Of a stretch of 64,000 bases of DNA, positions 24,364 to 35,952 are shown piece by piece. This stretch comes from Batkoa obscura. Taxonomy: Eukaryota > Entomophthoromycota > Entomophthoromycetes > Entomophthorales > Batkoaceae. Location of the stretch: contig JASVEC010000053.1 in the NCBI GenBank assembly GCA_030770535.1, forward strand, positions 124,001 through 188,000, in the 5' to 3' direction. The notes below the pieces were generated by a model. The model had not been told where the DNA came from, made no database searches, and saw only the letters and a program-made list of their open reading frames with translations. Within the stretch, counting starts at the first letter, position 1. Every line of letters begins with the position of its first letter. A program made the translations under genes and the position numbers.

Positions 24364-25104
24364 TTAGTGGTGGTCAATGAATAGACCCTTTGAGGAATAG
24401 GGGATATAATTTGATGTATTATTATCATATCCATTGGTATTAAACTCATTACTATTATATAAATAAGAGGAAGAAGAGCTGTTAATAACATTACTATATT
24501 CTAAAGCTAAGGAGTCATAAACTAGAGAGTTATAGTAACTTATAAAACGAGAGTTAAAATCCTTTTCCAATTGTATTTGCGAGCTAATTGGAAAAAAGAG
24601 GTTATCTGGCACATTGCTCCTCACAATATTATTACATAACAACTGTTGTTTATCAGTATTATTATCAGCTAAATTACGAGACTCATCGATTTGAAGATTC
24701 AAATTATGTTTTATAAAAAAATAATCTATCCATGAAGGCCCTGCTATTATATTTTTCAAATCTAACTGTTTGATTAATTGCTGTGCTTTCTCCAACACAT
24801 CATGGCGGTTTAAAGTTGACTTTGATTGTAATTTTTTGGCTTTACTACTCACTTGAGTATACCATAAAAGCAAATGATCTTCTAACGTGCTTTCTGCATG
24901 TGAAGATTTAAATTGTTTTTTTACTTCATAGGATTGAATGATCTTACTCCTTTGATTTATTATTTTACTTACAGTGCTCCTCCCGATTCCAAATATATTG
25001 GCTATCTTTTGATGAGAGAAGCCTTGCTCTCTTATCTGGATTATCTCCTTTTTACGATCTAAACTTATATAGTTACGAACTCTTTTATTTGGTTTTAATA
25101 ACAT
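24364..25104 (-). CDS. CENP-B-type DNA-binding protein without DDE domain, paralogue 3 (divergent)
   Basis: A 246-residue single-exon protein, the most divergent of the six. The first helix-turn-helix is about 8-55 (RKKEIIQIREQGFSHQKIA, GIGRSTVSKII). The second is about 72-136 (STLEDHLLLWYTQ, KAQQLIKQLDLKNIIA, PSWIDYFFIKHN); the usual WCTEG reads WYTQV here. SNVP is at 163-166 (IVRSNVPDNLFF). The tail is rich in Ser, Asn and Tyr (about 185-246), ending LFIDHH. No DDE domain. It is transcribed opposite to paralogues 1 and 2. A TATA box lies about 55 bp before the ATG. Confidence 0.78.
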   Translation of the reverse strand: MLLKPNKRVRNYISLDRKKEIIQIREQGFSHQKIANIFGIGRSTVSKIINQRSKIIQSYEVKKQFKSSHAESTLEDHLLLWYTQVSSKAKKLQSKSTLNRHDVLEKAQQLIKQLDLKNIIAGPSWIDYFFIKHNLNLQIDESRNLADNNTDKQQLLCNNIVRSNVPDNLFFPISSQIQLEKDFNSRFISYYNSLVYDSLALEYSNVINSSSSSYLYNSNEFNTNGYDNNTSNYIPYSSKGLFIDHH

Positions 25105-25154
25105 TTGAAAGCACTTGTATATTTTTTTTTAAAAACTAGGACTTTTTTATCAAC

Positions 25155-25166
25155 CTTTATATATTT
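25155..25166 (-). promoter_or_regulatory. TATA box of CENP-B-like gene 3
   Basis: The minus strand reads ATATATAAAGGT about 55 bp before the ATG at 25104. Confidence 0.5.
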
Positions 25167-26022
25167 GAAAACTCGAGGTTGTTCCAGGTTTATTATCATA
25201 TCAAAAATTTCTATTTTTTAAGCAAATATCAAAAAGAGTAAATAATATTCTCGGAAAATCTTAACGACAAAAATACTGAGAAGGGGAAAATATAATAAAT
25301 GACTATAATAATTAGAGTAACAAGTTATATAATTGCAAAATCATGAAGGTATATATTCGTGGTGATACAATTATATAACATTACCAGTTATAAAAGCAAT
25401 ACCTTAAAAAGTAAAAATCATATCTCAATTTCTAGTTCCGCCGAATATTTAAGCTTTTATTTAATTAGAGCAAACCATAATTTGTATCAATATCATATAA
25501 AATGATCAGCCATTTATAATACACTGTTTTATAAAATAGTTGCGTATGTCAGTGATTACAAATAACATAACTAAATTAGTAAAAAGCTTTATAATATTCA
25601 TTTTTGTAAACCGTATCCTGGTTACAATTATAATTTTTATTTGCTTTGTTTAAATGTTAAACTAGTTTGACCTTTACATTTACAATTATACCTTAGATAT
25701 CGAAGCATTTATCCTTATTTGGTCTTTAATATAATATTAAATGACTTCTTGTTCTTCCCGTTAACTCACATATTTATATCTTGTGATTATTTAATTTTTA
25801 GTTTACTTTTAAACTATAAGTCGTGTATAGCAATTTGTAAAAATTCATGAAGCTGATTAATTAATTAATTAATACTTTGATAATCCTTAAAATACCCACA
25901 TATAGTAAAAACGTTTCAATTGACTTGAATTTACAGATATTTTATTGTAAAATTAACTGCATATTTAATTGTTATTCTTTATATTATACCTCAAAAATAA
26001 AATCATCTATGAGCTAAAAAGA

Positions 26023-26126
26023 GATGAGAGTGTTTTTTTGATTTCATTATTTTTTACATTTTTTAAGCACTATTTAAGCGGAAAATTTGTTAGTAGAATT
26101 CTTAAACACAAAAATACATCCCTATA
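26023..26126 (-). mobile_element. MITE-A copy
   Basis: Minus orientation. Starts GATGAGAGTG and ends ACATCCCTATA. The core reads TTTTTTAAGCACTATTTAAG. Confidence 0.8.
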
Positions 26127-27472
26127 TAAATAAAACCATATCAATTTATCAATTGTTTTATGTTATTTAAGGAATAAAATTTTGAAATAATACATTGAAG
26201 TTTTGAAATAGTCTTTTTATCTAAGCTTAGTATGTTTGGCTTAATCAGTTTGGTAAAGCGCTTTTTGACTAAACTATTGAAATTTAGAAGAACACATTAT
26301 ATTTATAGATTAAAAATATAAGAGAGAAGCACTAAGCAAAGGCAAAAAATACAGAGATTTTATGTTATTGAAGAGCTTATTTTTGATCTATTGAAGATTT
26401 GACTACCTTTACTTTTTAGTCTCATTATAAAGCTTAAAGTAAAGTTTTCAGACCCAAAATTGGAATTTTTTATCTCTAAAATAATGTGCAAACCACGTGT
26501 ATAGCAAATTTGGTAAATGACTAATTTTAAATTCCCTATTCTGTATTTAAATTTATTGAATAAGGAAAAGCATAATAAAAGTTTGTAACATATTATTATA
26601 CTAACATTAGATGAGACGATAATGGTTGATCTAATAAATAGTGAACTTTTTTTAAAGCTATGATACATTAAGATAATTATTATACGGGCGGATACAATAT
26701 TAAACCAGTATTAGAAGATATAATCCATAACTCTAACAAGCAAGCAAAATTACATTTTATTAAAAACACTTGTTCATTTATTTTATTTATTAAAGTTACA
26801 ATCGAAATTTGATAAGCTATATATAATTCAAATCAAGTATTATATATTAACATAACTTTTATTATAGCAACTTTATTTAAGTTAAAATCAGTAGGAATCG
26901 AACCAAAGATAATAATGGCTAGAACTCATAAATTAGTACTAAAGTCGTAAATATCACAAATTAAGTTGAGATACAACTTTTGATTATAGTAGTATAATAA
27001 AATGCAGATTAGAAATGTGAAATAGAAGCAATTTAAAGTTAAGAATTGGAATTTTATAATATTTGACAAAAAGCAAGTATCTAGATTATAGAATAAAGAT
27101 AAAAGTACTATGTATAAGTGAAATTATCAAATAACATTATAAGTACCATAATAGATAGCAGTAGTTTTTTTTGTAACACCCAACTAAATAACAATAGATA
27201 ATGGGGTTTTTAGTCAAAGAGTTTTTAACTATATCTTAAGTCATTTTAATCTTAGCCTGTATTTAGATCAATATGTGAGTTTCAAATAATTTATAACTTA
27301 TAAATTAATTTATTGCAACATAGCTTTCTAGGTCACATTTGGTTAGTTTTTGGACAATATTTTTTATCAATTTAAATATCATCTCCTTGTTTTGGTAAAC
27401 TGAAAAAAGACTTTTTTAAATACTGAGAAGGGAAATACCTTAAATAGGTAATAGTTTAATAAAAATCCATAA

Positions 27473-27575
27473 TTGGGGATGTATTTTTTTGTTTAAGAAT
27501 TTTACCAACGATCTTTCCACTCAAATAGTGCTTAAAAAATGGAAAAATAATGAAACTAAAAAAAACAGCCTCATT
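27473..27575 (+). mobile_element. MITE-A copy
   Basis: Starts TTGGGGATGT and ends ACAGCCTCATTA. It carries the ATAATGAAACTAAAAAAAAC variant, the form closest to the transposon end. Confidence 0.8.
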
Positions 27576-28273
27576 AGTTTTTTTTAATAGATACAAAAAA
27601 ATCCGCATTTAGATTATATTTGTTATGAAAAATCTGTATAGAACACTAAATATAAGTGAAATTACTAATAAGCTATGAAAAAAATCAAAAAGTTCTAAAA
27701 ATTCAACAGTTTTAATTAAAAAGACATGTGGTTTTTTTACATAAATTATATATATGTGCAAAAGTTCGCTTAAAGAGTTTTGAGTTAATTAAATTGGCCA
27801 TTTTTAAAGTATGAAGGAGTTATATAAATAAAGTCTTACGGAAATCCTAATATCATCAAAAGCTGAAACTTTTATTTCTATTCTAAAAACTTATATATAC
27901 ATTTGATGCTTTAAGAATAATTACAAAACAAGTATAAAACTTGATACTCAAAGTCTGTTTGCTTTATATTAGTTATAAAAAGCTGAAATTTAGAAAAAAA
28001 AAGTTTACAATAATTTATTAAAAATATATATGAAGTATTAAAAAAAAGTATTCAATAAATACAAAATTATATCAGTAGTAACAATAAAAAATAAAGAACA
28101 TTTTTTAATAAAAAGCTGAGAATATAAACAAGGTTCAAAATTTAATTATATAATAGGGTATTATATTTTAAATAAAAATAACAGCTTTTACACATATCAT
28201 GAGTTTACTATAATACCGTAATATATATTCAAATAAATTAGTAATAAATAAATTAATTTAAAAATAAACACAA

Positions 28274-28377
28274 TATAGGGATGTGTTTTTATGTTTGAGA
28301 ATTTTACCAACAATTTTTCTGCTCAAATAATGCTTAAAAGATAGAAAAAGTAATGAAGCCAAAAAAACATCACCATA
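28274..28377 (+). mobile_element. MITE-A copy abutting transposon copy 2
   Basis: Starts TATAGGGATGTG and ends ACATCACCATA. Its last TA is at the same time the first TA of transposon copy 2 (which starts TATGGGG at 28376), so the two elements share one TA dinucleotide. Confidence 0.85.
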
Positions 28378-30845
28378 TGGGGCTGTCCTAATTGGTTTCA
28401 GAATCTACTTAGAAATTAATCCAAATTTAAAATTCCAAGTTTGTGTTCAATATAACGGTTAAATCTAAAAAGCCTAAAATTAAATGTCTCTATTTAAAAC
28501 TTATTTTAATTGTTTCCTTTTCTTAAATAGCTAATTTTCCTAACTATATATTTTATGTTAGTTCTGTTAGATATTTAACAGATATATAATATATAACTAT
28601 ATGATTATATAATTATATAAATACATAATTATATAAACACAGTTATTTGACTTTATTTGACTTTATTTTTTGTTGAAATAAAAATAAAATGCAAACTTTC
28701 ATAACTAAACTTCGAAATGGAATTTTTGAAAACTTCAATACAATAGGGAGGAGTACACAATATAAACATTGTAATTCATTTACATCAATTTTAAAAGCTA
28801 CTTATAACAACCCAAGGTTCATGGAATTTTATAATAAAACAAAACAAAGAAAAGATATATTATCAAAGTTTACTATCGATAATAATAAACTTAATCAAGT
28901 AATGTATAAAATTAGTGCTTTAAGGGAAACAGGAAACAAAAGTCAGCAAGTAGCGTTATTATCAACTATAGCTTCAGTATATTCTTTTGATGAATGTAAG
29001 AGTTTTGGGTTTAATATAAATAGAAATCAATATGATTATTCAAAAACAAGTAATAATAATAAAATATCAACATTAAAACCTATTATTAAAAATACAAAAA
29101 AAATTAAAGATGACCAAATTGAAACTATCATACAATATTTACTAAATGATTCAACTATTTCATCAAGATTTAATAAAAAAAATAACGATAGTAAATATTC
29201 ATCAGATAATATATATATATTAAATAAAAGTAGAAGAATGATATATAGTAAATATTTGAATGATCTAAGAGATAAAGCAGTAGCTAGGTCAACGTTCTTT
29301 AAATATATACCAAGTAATTTCAAAAATCCAGCAAGAAAAACGGATCTATGTAATATATGTACCCAGTATACAGTTAGGAAAAAGTTATTTGAAAATAAAA
29401 TAAATACAGCAAAAAACAAAACAGAGATAGAAGAAATTTTCAACGAAGAAGAAAAGTTATACAAATTACATAAATTCTGTGTTGATACTCAAAAAAACAC
29501 ATTTAATGAAACTATCAAAAAATTAAATAACAAAAGTTGTATAATAGTTTTAGATTTTAAACAAAATATGGAAATAGGGACAAGACCAGATTCAATAAAT
29601 CTAGATCATTATAATAAACAAGCTATATCAGTATTAGGCTTTGGTGTATTATATTTAAAAGATGATAAAACAATAGGCAAAGTTTACTTTGATTATTTAT
29701 CTGAAATATTGAATCATGATTCAGCATATGCAGGAGATTGTTTAATCGATTTAATCTCTACAGAGCTTCTATTTAAAAAGTTTACAAAAATTAATATATG
29801 GGCAGATACAGGAAATCATTTTAGATCCCAAGAGTTCTTACATTATATGTTTAAAGAAATTCATAAAATAAATAGTAGTTTGAATGTTAATCTTAATTTT
29901 TTTGCTGAGCATCATGGAAAAAGTATAGTTGATGGACATTTTGGAAACCTTTCAAAATGGAAAAGTAGTTTTGAAGCGTTAGGTAAAATAGAAGATATCG
30001 ATCAATTAATTTCAAGATTTGAGGCTTTTATTTGTGAGCATAATAAAATTAATAACTCGACTGTTAATAATGGGAAAACAGATATAATTTTTAAAAAGTA
30101 TAAAAGAAACAAAAATACAAAAAGAATAATAGAGATGCAGGGCATTAAGAAGTATTTACACTTTATTAAACATAACAATAAACTACATTGTTATCCAGTA
30201 TCTGATACATCAAAAAAAAGCGATATAGTCCCAATTAAAGTTATAGAGTCTATAGAAAACAGAAAAATTAAAAGATCGATCCCAGCTTACCTTACGAAGA
30301 TAACAGAGAATTTAAAAATTTCGATATTTACTAAGCAAGTAAGTAGTTTGTTGAATGATAGAAATAGATTGTTAAATGTTAGGATTACTTAAGTTATTAA
30401 TAGCTAAGTTAATAAATAGTCAAAGAACAAGTAACTGTAATAATATGTAAAAACTATTATTACTTGTACTATATAGGGATGGTCAATTATAGTTTTGGGG
30501 CTGACCACTCCCTCCCATGCAGCTATTTATTAACTTGGCAATATATTAATAATGTAATTATAACATTAAAGTAGTTTATTTATTTGATAATAAATCTACA
30601 ATGTTGGTTATAAAGCAGTTGATAATAAATATTTCTCAATTAAGCTTTATAAGAACATGTATTTAAGATCTAGTAGAAATTCAACTAACTTACAGTATGA
30701 GCTATAATATAATGGTTTAGAACTGTGTTTGGGTACTTTTGTTTTAATAAAAGATGTGATTTTATAGAATTTTAAGCGAAGTTTTTAAAATACAAATTTT
30801 TTTAAAATTGGATAAAATAATGAAACTAATTCAGACAACCCCATA
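28376..30845 (+). mobile_element. Full-length TIR DNA transposon, copy 2
   Basis: A 2.47-kb element, plus orientation. The left end is TATGGGGCTGTCC and the right end the complement of TATGGGGTTGTC. It is nearly identical to copy 1 along its whole length, apart from a small insertion before the gene near 28620-28665, where TTTGACTTTATTTGACTTTA is repeated. The transposase gene is intact. An AT-rich stretch of ATATAACTATATGATTATAT type lies just before the gene. Confidence 0.9.
28689..30392 (+). CDS. DDE-type transposase (567 aa), intact
   Basis: Same protein as in copy 1 with about nine substitutions (for example P361L, G335D and K295E by my count). Candidate acidic residues D289 (LDFKQN), D373 (WADTGNHF) and E407/D415 (EHHGKSIVDG) are unchanged, as is the Cys pair in DLCNIC. 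Two uninterrupted genes with few changes suggest that at least one enzyme could still be made in this genome; that is inference. The ATG follows an AT-rich leader and is the same start as in copy 1. Confidence 0.85.
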   Translation: MQTFITKLRNGIFENFNTIGRSTQYKHCNSFTSILKATYNNPRFMEFYNKTKQRKDILSKFTIDNNKLNQVMYKISALRETGNKSQQVALLSTIASVYSFDECKSFGFNINRNQYDYSKTSNNNKISTLKPIIKNTKKIKDDQIETIIQYLLNDSTISSRFNKKNNDSKYSSDNIYILNKSRRMIYSKYLNDLRDKAVARSTFFKYIPSNFKNPARKTDLCNICTQYTVRKKLFENKINTAKNKTEIEEIFNEEEKLYKLHKFCVDTQKNTFNETIKKLNNKSCIIVLDFKQNMEIGTRPDSINLDHYNKQAISVLGFGVLYLKDDKTIGKVYFDYLSEILNHDSAYAGDCLIDLISTELLFKKFTKINIWADTGNHFRSQEFLHYMFKEIHKINSSLNVNLNFFAEHHGKSIVDGHFGNLSKWKSSFEALGKIEDIDQLISRFEAFICEHNKINNSTVNNGKTDIIFKKYKRNKNTKRIIEMQGIKKYLHFIKHNNKLHCYPVSDTSKKSDIVPIKVIESIENRKIKRSIPAYLTKITENLKISIFTKQVSSLLNDRNRLLNVRIT

Positions 30846-30860
30846 TTTTAAACTAAGAAA

Positions 30861-30945
30861 TCAGGGCATCTTTTTGGTTTTATTACTTTTTCTATCTTTT
30901 AAGCATTATTTGAGCAGAAAAGCTATCAGTAAAATTAATTAAAAA
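30861..30945 (-). mobile_element. Eroded MITE-A copy
   Basis: A degraded minus-orientation copy just right of transposon copy 2. Recognisable blocks are GGGCATCTTTTTGGTTTTAT, TTTTAAGCATTATTTGAGC and AGTAAAATT. The distal terminal repeat is missing. Confidence 0.6.
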
Positions 30946-31083
30946 ATACTGAAAATATAAAATTAATTATATTTTATTATTATAAAAAAACAAGAAAAAC
31001 GTCATTTTGGCCCAGTTTTAGCCTTGGTCAAATAATTTTTAAAAAAATAAGTTAATTAATAGTTTTAAAACTATGCCTATTTA

Positions 31084-31188
31084 TATGGAGATGTATTTTT
31101 GTGTTTAAGAGTTTTACTAACAATTTTCCCACTCAAATAACGCTTAAGAGATAGAAAAAGTGATGAAGCCAAAAAAAACACTCCTGTA
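31084..31188 (+). mobile_element. MITE-A copy
   Basis: Starts TATGGAGATG and ends ACACTCCTGTA. Full length, with core CCCACTCAAATAACGCTTAA. Confidence 0.85.
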
Positions 31189-32065
31189 TATAACTTTAAA
31201 TATGTTTTTTATTTTATTTGGCTTTTTTTATAGCTCTCTTGGTTTTTCCTTAAATTTTTTGACTCTCTTGTACTATACCAACCCAAATGTAAACGGTTCG
31301 GAAGTTGAATGTTTCTTAAAGCAAAGTCGTAAGGACGGTCTAAATAAGTATGAAATTGAATGATATATACAAATAAAATAGTATAAAAATTATAATCATT
31401 TAAGTTACCTTAAGCTAATTTCTTGAACTAATAGTATTTTTTAGGGGGATATGTAGTTAGAAACTTCTATTAAACTATAAAAGCAAAGTTTAGAACTAGT
31501 TTATTAAGGATATAATTAAGTATTAGTGTTTTTCAAAGCTCTAACCTCTAACCTCTAATTTTCGAAATAACAAAAGGCTCAGATTAGTAGCATTCATAAG
31601 TTTTATTGGCGATAAATACCTTTGCCAGTAAATTAAATTAAACTAAAAGCTCAGTTATCGCTATTAACATTTAGCTAGAAGTGAGATAGGGCAAATTATT
31701 AAACTCATAATTCGACAACTTCTAAGATCAAATGCTAAGCCTAAGCCTTCAAAAGGCTCCCTTGATAAAATTTTAAACGGGATAATAGTGATAATTATAT
31801 ATTTTAAAATTTGTTGAAAAAAGTTAAAACTTCATTAGGGTTAGATGTGTATTAATTTTAATAAACATTAAAACTGATATATTCAATTTCACATACTTAA
31901 ATGTATTAGTTATTTTAAACTTTTAAACAGTAATTACATAATCTGAGATATAATTTATTTGTAGAACTTGTATCTTATAATGTGAGTTTAATATATATTT
32001 GAAGTTTGATCGTTATAGTCAAGGGTTAAAATTCCAATCGAGTGATAGTATTGATATGGATATCA
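31189..32065. other. Intergenic, no gene seen
   Basis: About 880 bp of AT-rich sequence downstream of a MITE-A copy, ending at the 3' end of CENP-B-like gene 4. No open frame of note. Confidence 0.45.
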
Positions 32066-32794
32066 TCATATATATTGAGTATAAAAGGTTTCATAAGGTA
32101 GGCTATTGATAGAAGAAATAGGGCTTTGAGTATAGGTATTTGACATATAATCAAAATAATTTGGAAAAATTCCAGAAGGTAAACTATCTGAAGAGTAGAT
32201 TTGATTTAGATTATAATCATATAAAGAGAAATCCAGATTAGAGCCATTCATGTTGTCTAAACTCAAATTGTTTTGAGCGAATGAGCGTGAATCTAAATAC
32301 AGAGTATTTGAGGTATTACTTAACAGTGTAGAATCCGCTTCCTCGTTTTTATTAATCCTTAATTTAAACTTCCTTAAAAATCTCTTAATCCATTTCGAAT
32401 CGATATCAGAACTACCCAACTTTAAACTACCAGCAATCTCATTAGCCTTGTTAACAACACACTTTGAAGTTATGTTCGATTTGATCAAGTTAACACTACT
32501 TAATTCAATATTCTGACCTTCTGTACACCACAAGTATAACAGGTTCTCCAATTTCTCGTCTTGATTCTTTTTAAAACATTTACGAGGGTCATATTTTAAT
32601 ATCTCATGGTTTAATATTTCATCCTTCCTTAATATTATTTTAGTGATCGTGCTTCTAGCAACATTGAACTTTTCAGCCAGACTCTTGTGAGTTAATCCAC
32701 TTTCTGCTAGCTTCACTATGGTTTTTTTCGCATGAATATTTAAAACATTACGGTGCTTTCTCGCTTTTCTTTGAATTAGCTTGTTTGATCTCAT
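32066..32794 (-). CDS. CENP-B-type DNA-binding protein without DDE domain, paralogue 4
   Basis: A 242-residue protein if started at MRSNK (32794); an in-frame ATG eight codons upstream is only about 15 bp from the TATA box and less likely. First helix-turn-helix: AKKTIVKLAESGLTHKSLA, NVARSTITKIILRKDEIL. Second: DEKLENLLYLWCTEGQNI, KANEIAGSLKLGS, SKWIKRFLRKFKL. It shares DPRKC between the two domains with paralogues 5 and 6, so these three form a subgroup. It is the only member without the SNVP motif (TLLSNTSNTL stands there). The tail is rich in Ser, Asn and Tyr and ends ETFYTQYI. No DDE domain. Confidence 0.8.
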   Translation of the reverse strand: MRSNKLIQRKARKHRNVLNIHAKKTIVKLAESGLTHKSLAEKFNVARSTITKIILRKDEILNHEILKYDPRKCFKKNQDEKLENLLYLWCTEGQNIELSSVNLIKSNITSKCVVNKANEIAGSLKLGSSDIDSKWIKRFLRKFKLRINKNEEADSTLLSNTSNTLYLDSRSFAQNNLSLDNMNGSNLDFSLYDYNLNQIYSSDSLPSGIFPNYFDYMSNTYTQSPISSINSLPYETFYTQYI

Positions 32795-32828
32795 TATTAG
32801 TTTTAGAATAAAATGCAAGCTTTGTAAG

Positions 32829-32841
32829 GTATTTATATATC
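32829..32841 (-). promoter_or_regulatory. TATA box of CENP-B-like gene 4
   Basis: The minus strand reads GATATATAAATAC about 40 bp before the ATG at 32794. This spacing favours that ATG over the upstream one. Confidence 0.5.
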
Positions 32842-33322
32842 TATTTTTTTTATTAACATATGTGATTTATTTGTATTTTTTTAAAAATATACTAGATTTA
32901 CAATTTGTCAATTTCATATTATACTACCCAAATGTTTCCATCAAACTTCTATTTAAATTTTTTTAAATTATAAAGAATTACCAAAAGTTTTTATTTATTT
33001 TGCTGTAAAAACTTAGACCAATCACATAAGCAAGTACATGCTATTAAGTATCTATTATATGTTGATACCACAAGTTAATATATATACATTTCTTTCTTAA
33101 TTTCTGAAAGTGTAGCATAATTAGATTGATATTGTTTAGGCAAAGAAATCCTAAATTACAAAAACAATTCTATAATATACTCAGCAACATACGATGGACG
33201 GCATATTTTTGAATCATTTTTAATTTTAACTTCTATTTAGAAAGTTCGATTGAAAATACAATAAACTAGTAGTGTTAAATCATATTTAGCAATAATATAA
33301 ATCAAGAATTCGGTTTAATAAT

Positions 33323-33427
33323 TTGGGAGTGTTTTTTTTGGCTTCATTACTTTTTCCATCTTTTAAGCGCTATTTGAGTGGAAAAATTATTAGTAAAATT
33401 CTTAAATACAAAAATACATCCCCATTT
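33323..33427 (-). mobile_element. MITE-A copy
   Basis: Minus orientation. Starts TTGGGAGTG and ends ACATCCCCATTTA. The core palindrome AGCGCT is intact. Confidence 0.85.
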
Positions 33428-33673
33428 AGTATTTCTAAAATAATTAATTAGTGTTTCTAAAGTAGAATTTCTAAAATAACTACCTTTATGTTTAAAAACA
33501 TCACTTTTTTGATTTTATTTATTATACATTCAATAAAATATATAAGCATTACCATAGCTTAATTAGTTAGAATGACTATTAGTGTAGCTATAATTGATTA
33601 AAATGAATTAGTACCATTAATTATTTAAATCTATTTTTAAAATTTTAGTTTGCTTCCATATTATTACAAAACC

Positions 33674-33711
33674 ATATGAGGATGTATTTTTAGGTTTAAG
33701 AATAATTTTTT
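33674..33711 (+). mobile_element. MITE-A half copy
   Basis: Only the left part remains: TATGAGGATGTATTTT followed by GGTTTAAGAA. The rest is replaced by unrelated sequence. Confidence 0.55.
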
Positions 33712-34047
33712 ATGAAACTTAAAATAAAGTTTATTTAAATCCCAGTTAGGTTTATAAGTAAACTAATATACGAGCCCAAAGCTATTAACCGCAATAATTA
33801 GCTATTATGATATTTATACATAATCATTATTAACTATTTTTATTAAGCATTTACCACTTTTAGTTAAAACGGGATAAACTCGTCATATTCCACATTCTAA
33901 GCACAATCATTTATATTTTATTGGGATACACTCTAAGTATAGTAAATTACATAATTTTTTTGAATAGGAACAAAAAATTTAAAGTTAAAATTTAAATATA
34001 TGAGGACAATTAATTGAGTGAAATAATCCCTAGATTATATAATAATA

Positions 34048-34097
34048 GATTATAATATATTTGATTATAATATATTTGATTATAATATATTTGATTT
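34048..34097. repeat. 15-bp tandem repeat
   Basis: GATTATAATATATTT repeated about three and a half times. Simple AT-rich tandem array without further features. Confidence 0.8.
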
Positions 34098-34574
34098 AAA
34101 TTTTATCAAAAATCCTTTAAAATAGCTAAGAGATTAGCGAACTAACGTTATAATAAAAGACCAATAATAATAAAAGCTTTTTAAATAAGATTATTTTTTC
34201 AAGATTATATCAGAATTTAATTAAAAACAGCAACGAAAGCTACCTACAGCAATGTTAAAACAACCGCTCCATTTTATAAGTAAAGATATGTTTTGTCTAC
34301 AAATCTAAAAATGGCACATATGCTTAACTATGGCTGATAGTTGGAATATTTAACAATCAAAAAACCTAATGGTAAAAATTCGAATTAAGAGTATACCATT
34401 TATACTAAATAACCGGCTTTTCTAACGTCTTTCTTTCAGATGCTTTTTAATATAAGTTCTATACTTTGATTTTTTGGAAAAAAAGTATTTTAAACTTGAA
34501 GAGGTTCACTCTTACAATATATAGAGCCGTAAAACTATTTGTATTCAAAATACCCAAATCATATTATTGCTTAA

Positions 34575-34605
34575 TATTAAACATTAAACATTAAACATTA
34601 AACAT
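34575..34605. repeat. 7-bp tandem repeat
   Basis: ATTAAAC repeated four times. Confidence 0.8.
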
Positions 34606-35007
34606 TGTGGTTTATCTATAATTATGATTCAAATTTTTAGAAATTGATTAAAATGCTCTTCTCAAAGAAAATAAGGGCCTTTCGAGGCCAGAGATTTATA
34701 CAGGTGTCCCTGGGAATAAATTAATAAAGGCTCAAATGTCAAATACGTTTGGCTATAAGGAAACACGACAAAAATGATTAAGCATATATAAATATACGCA
34801 TATGTGATCTATTTTATAATATCCATCACTTTATTATAAAGAGCTTACATAAGGCTATGCTTAGATTTTAAAAGCAATTGTCATTGGTCTACTAAAATAA
34901 TGTTATAAAACTAATAATATATAATATTAGTTTTATTATAACAGTATATATGAGTGATCCAAAAAACAATTATATTATATTTCTCTATTTTGAAGGCTTT
35001 TAAGCAA

Positions 35008-35107
35008 TATATGGGAATATTTTTTTGGTTTTATTACTTTTCCATTTTTAAGCGCTATTTGAGTGAAAGGATTGTTAGTAAAATTCTTAAAAAAATGCAT
35101 TCCCGTA
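35008..35107 (-). mobile_element. MITE-A copy
   Basis: Minus orientation. Starts TATGGGAATA and ends TGCATTCCCGTA. About 5 bp shorter than the norm. Confidence 0.8.
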
Positions 35108-35404
35108 TGTTTAATAAAACTCAAACATTGACTTTACTACCAGTTCAAGCGGTAACATTTATGACTTTAAATAAAAAATAAAAATATCTGTTTTTGAATT
35201 CTTAATAAAATATCATTAATTAGATAGTCAGTTTTCATTTTGAATAACTTCTGATAACTTCTGTTGTTTATCAACATCTAAAACCTATCCTTGGTTTTTA
35301 CATAAATCAAGCAGCGATTAGAGCGGACAAACTATTGCATAACTATAACGTTAATAAATCACTATATTTGATTTTTTTGACATATTGGTGTATTTATTAG
35401 AATG

Positions 35405-35832
35405 TTAATTAAATAATTGGATCAAGATCCAGTTAAAAGCTAATTCCATTTGCAATAGTAACACATTTATCTTAGCTCTATCTTTTATTTTGGGACTCAT
35501 TTTTATAAATGAGCAATAGCTTGGGAGCATACAATAGTTTCTATAGGGGTTTTGACACAATGTCTTCAGTAATGTATATACAGCTATTTCATGGGTAAAT
35601 GTTTTTAATAAATCAAAGCAATTTTTAAAAATGATCAACTATTTATAACAAAGTACTTAGAAGTTACACTCTTTCGAGGTTTTATTCCTTTTTTAAGCTT
35701 AAAATTTAAATAACTGTTAACTAAATTCTTGATCAAGAAAATAATAAAAGTCGTAGTCAGGGCGTCATCTTTGTAAACCATACTAGCGCCTAGTTTATTT
35801 ATTGATACAAAGGATAAACAAAAAACATCCAA
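35405..35832 (-). pseudogene. Possible decayed gene, two overlapping frames
   Basis: Two consecutive minus-strand open frames (35832-35635 and 35638-35405, 65 and 77 codons) overlap by four bases. They have a more protein-like composition than the surroundings (for example NYCMLPSYCSFIKMSPKIKD). The first starts with ATG. I recognise no family. It may be a frameshifted remnant or chance; confidence is low. Confidence 0.25.
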
Positions 35833-35952
35833 GTTTCAATTTTTATCATGTTTACCTTTATAAAGGTATTGACAATCAAGTTCAATAGCATAGTTATAAT
35901 AGCTATTAAGTATTAAACTTAAATGATGTCTTTTGGTCAATTTCCACCAGGA

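Larger units (their letters stand above)
25167..28273. other. Gene-poor AT-rich stretch
   Basis: About 3.1 kb without a supportable gene. It contains MITE-A copies at 26023-26126 and 27473-27575. A 102-codon open frame at 26360-26668 (minus) has no recognisable features. A sequence like a tRNA T-loop near 26890 lacks pairing arms. Confidence 0.5.

Noticed and set aside
26880-26960. tRNA-like T-loop (minus strand GGTTCGATTCC)
   Set aside because: The stems around it do not pair, no A-box or acceptor stem is found at the right distance, and the anticodon arm is missing.
33545-33625. tRNA-like 5' part (TAGCTTAATTAGTTAGA)
   Set aside because: It resembles an A-box, but no T-loop follows and the acceptor arm does not close. 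Probably chance in AT-rich DNA or a very old fragment.
34640-34760. Coding-like patch (plus strand, about 35 residues)
   Set aside because: Too short, without start, stop context or recognisable family. Mentioned only in the description of the surrounding stretch.
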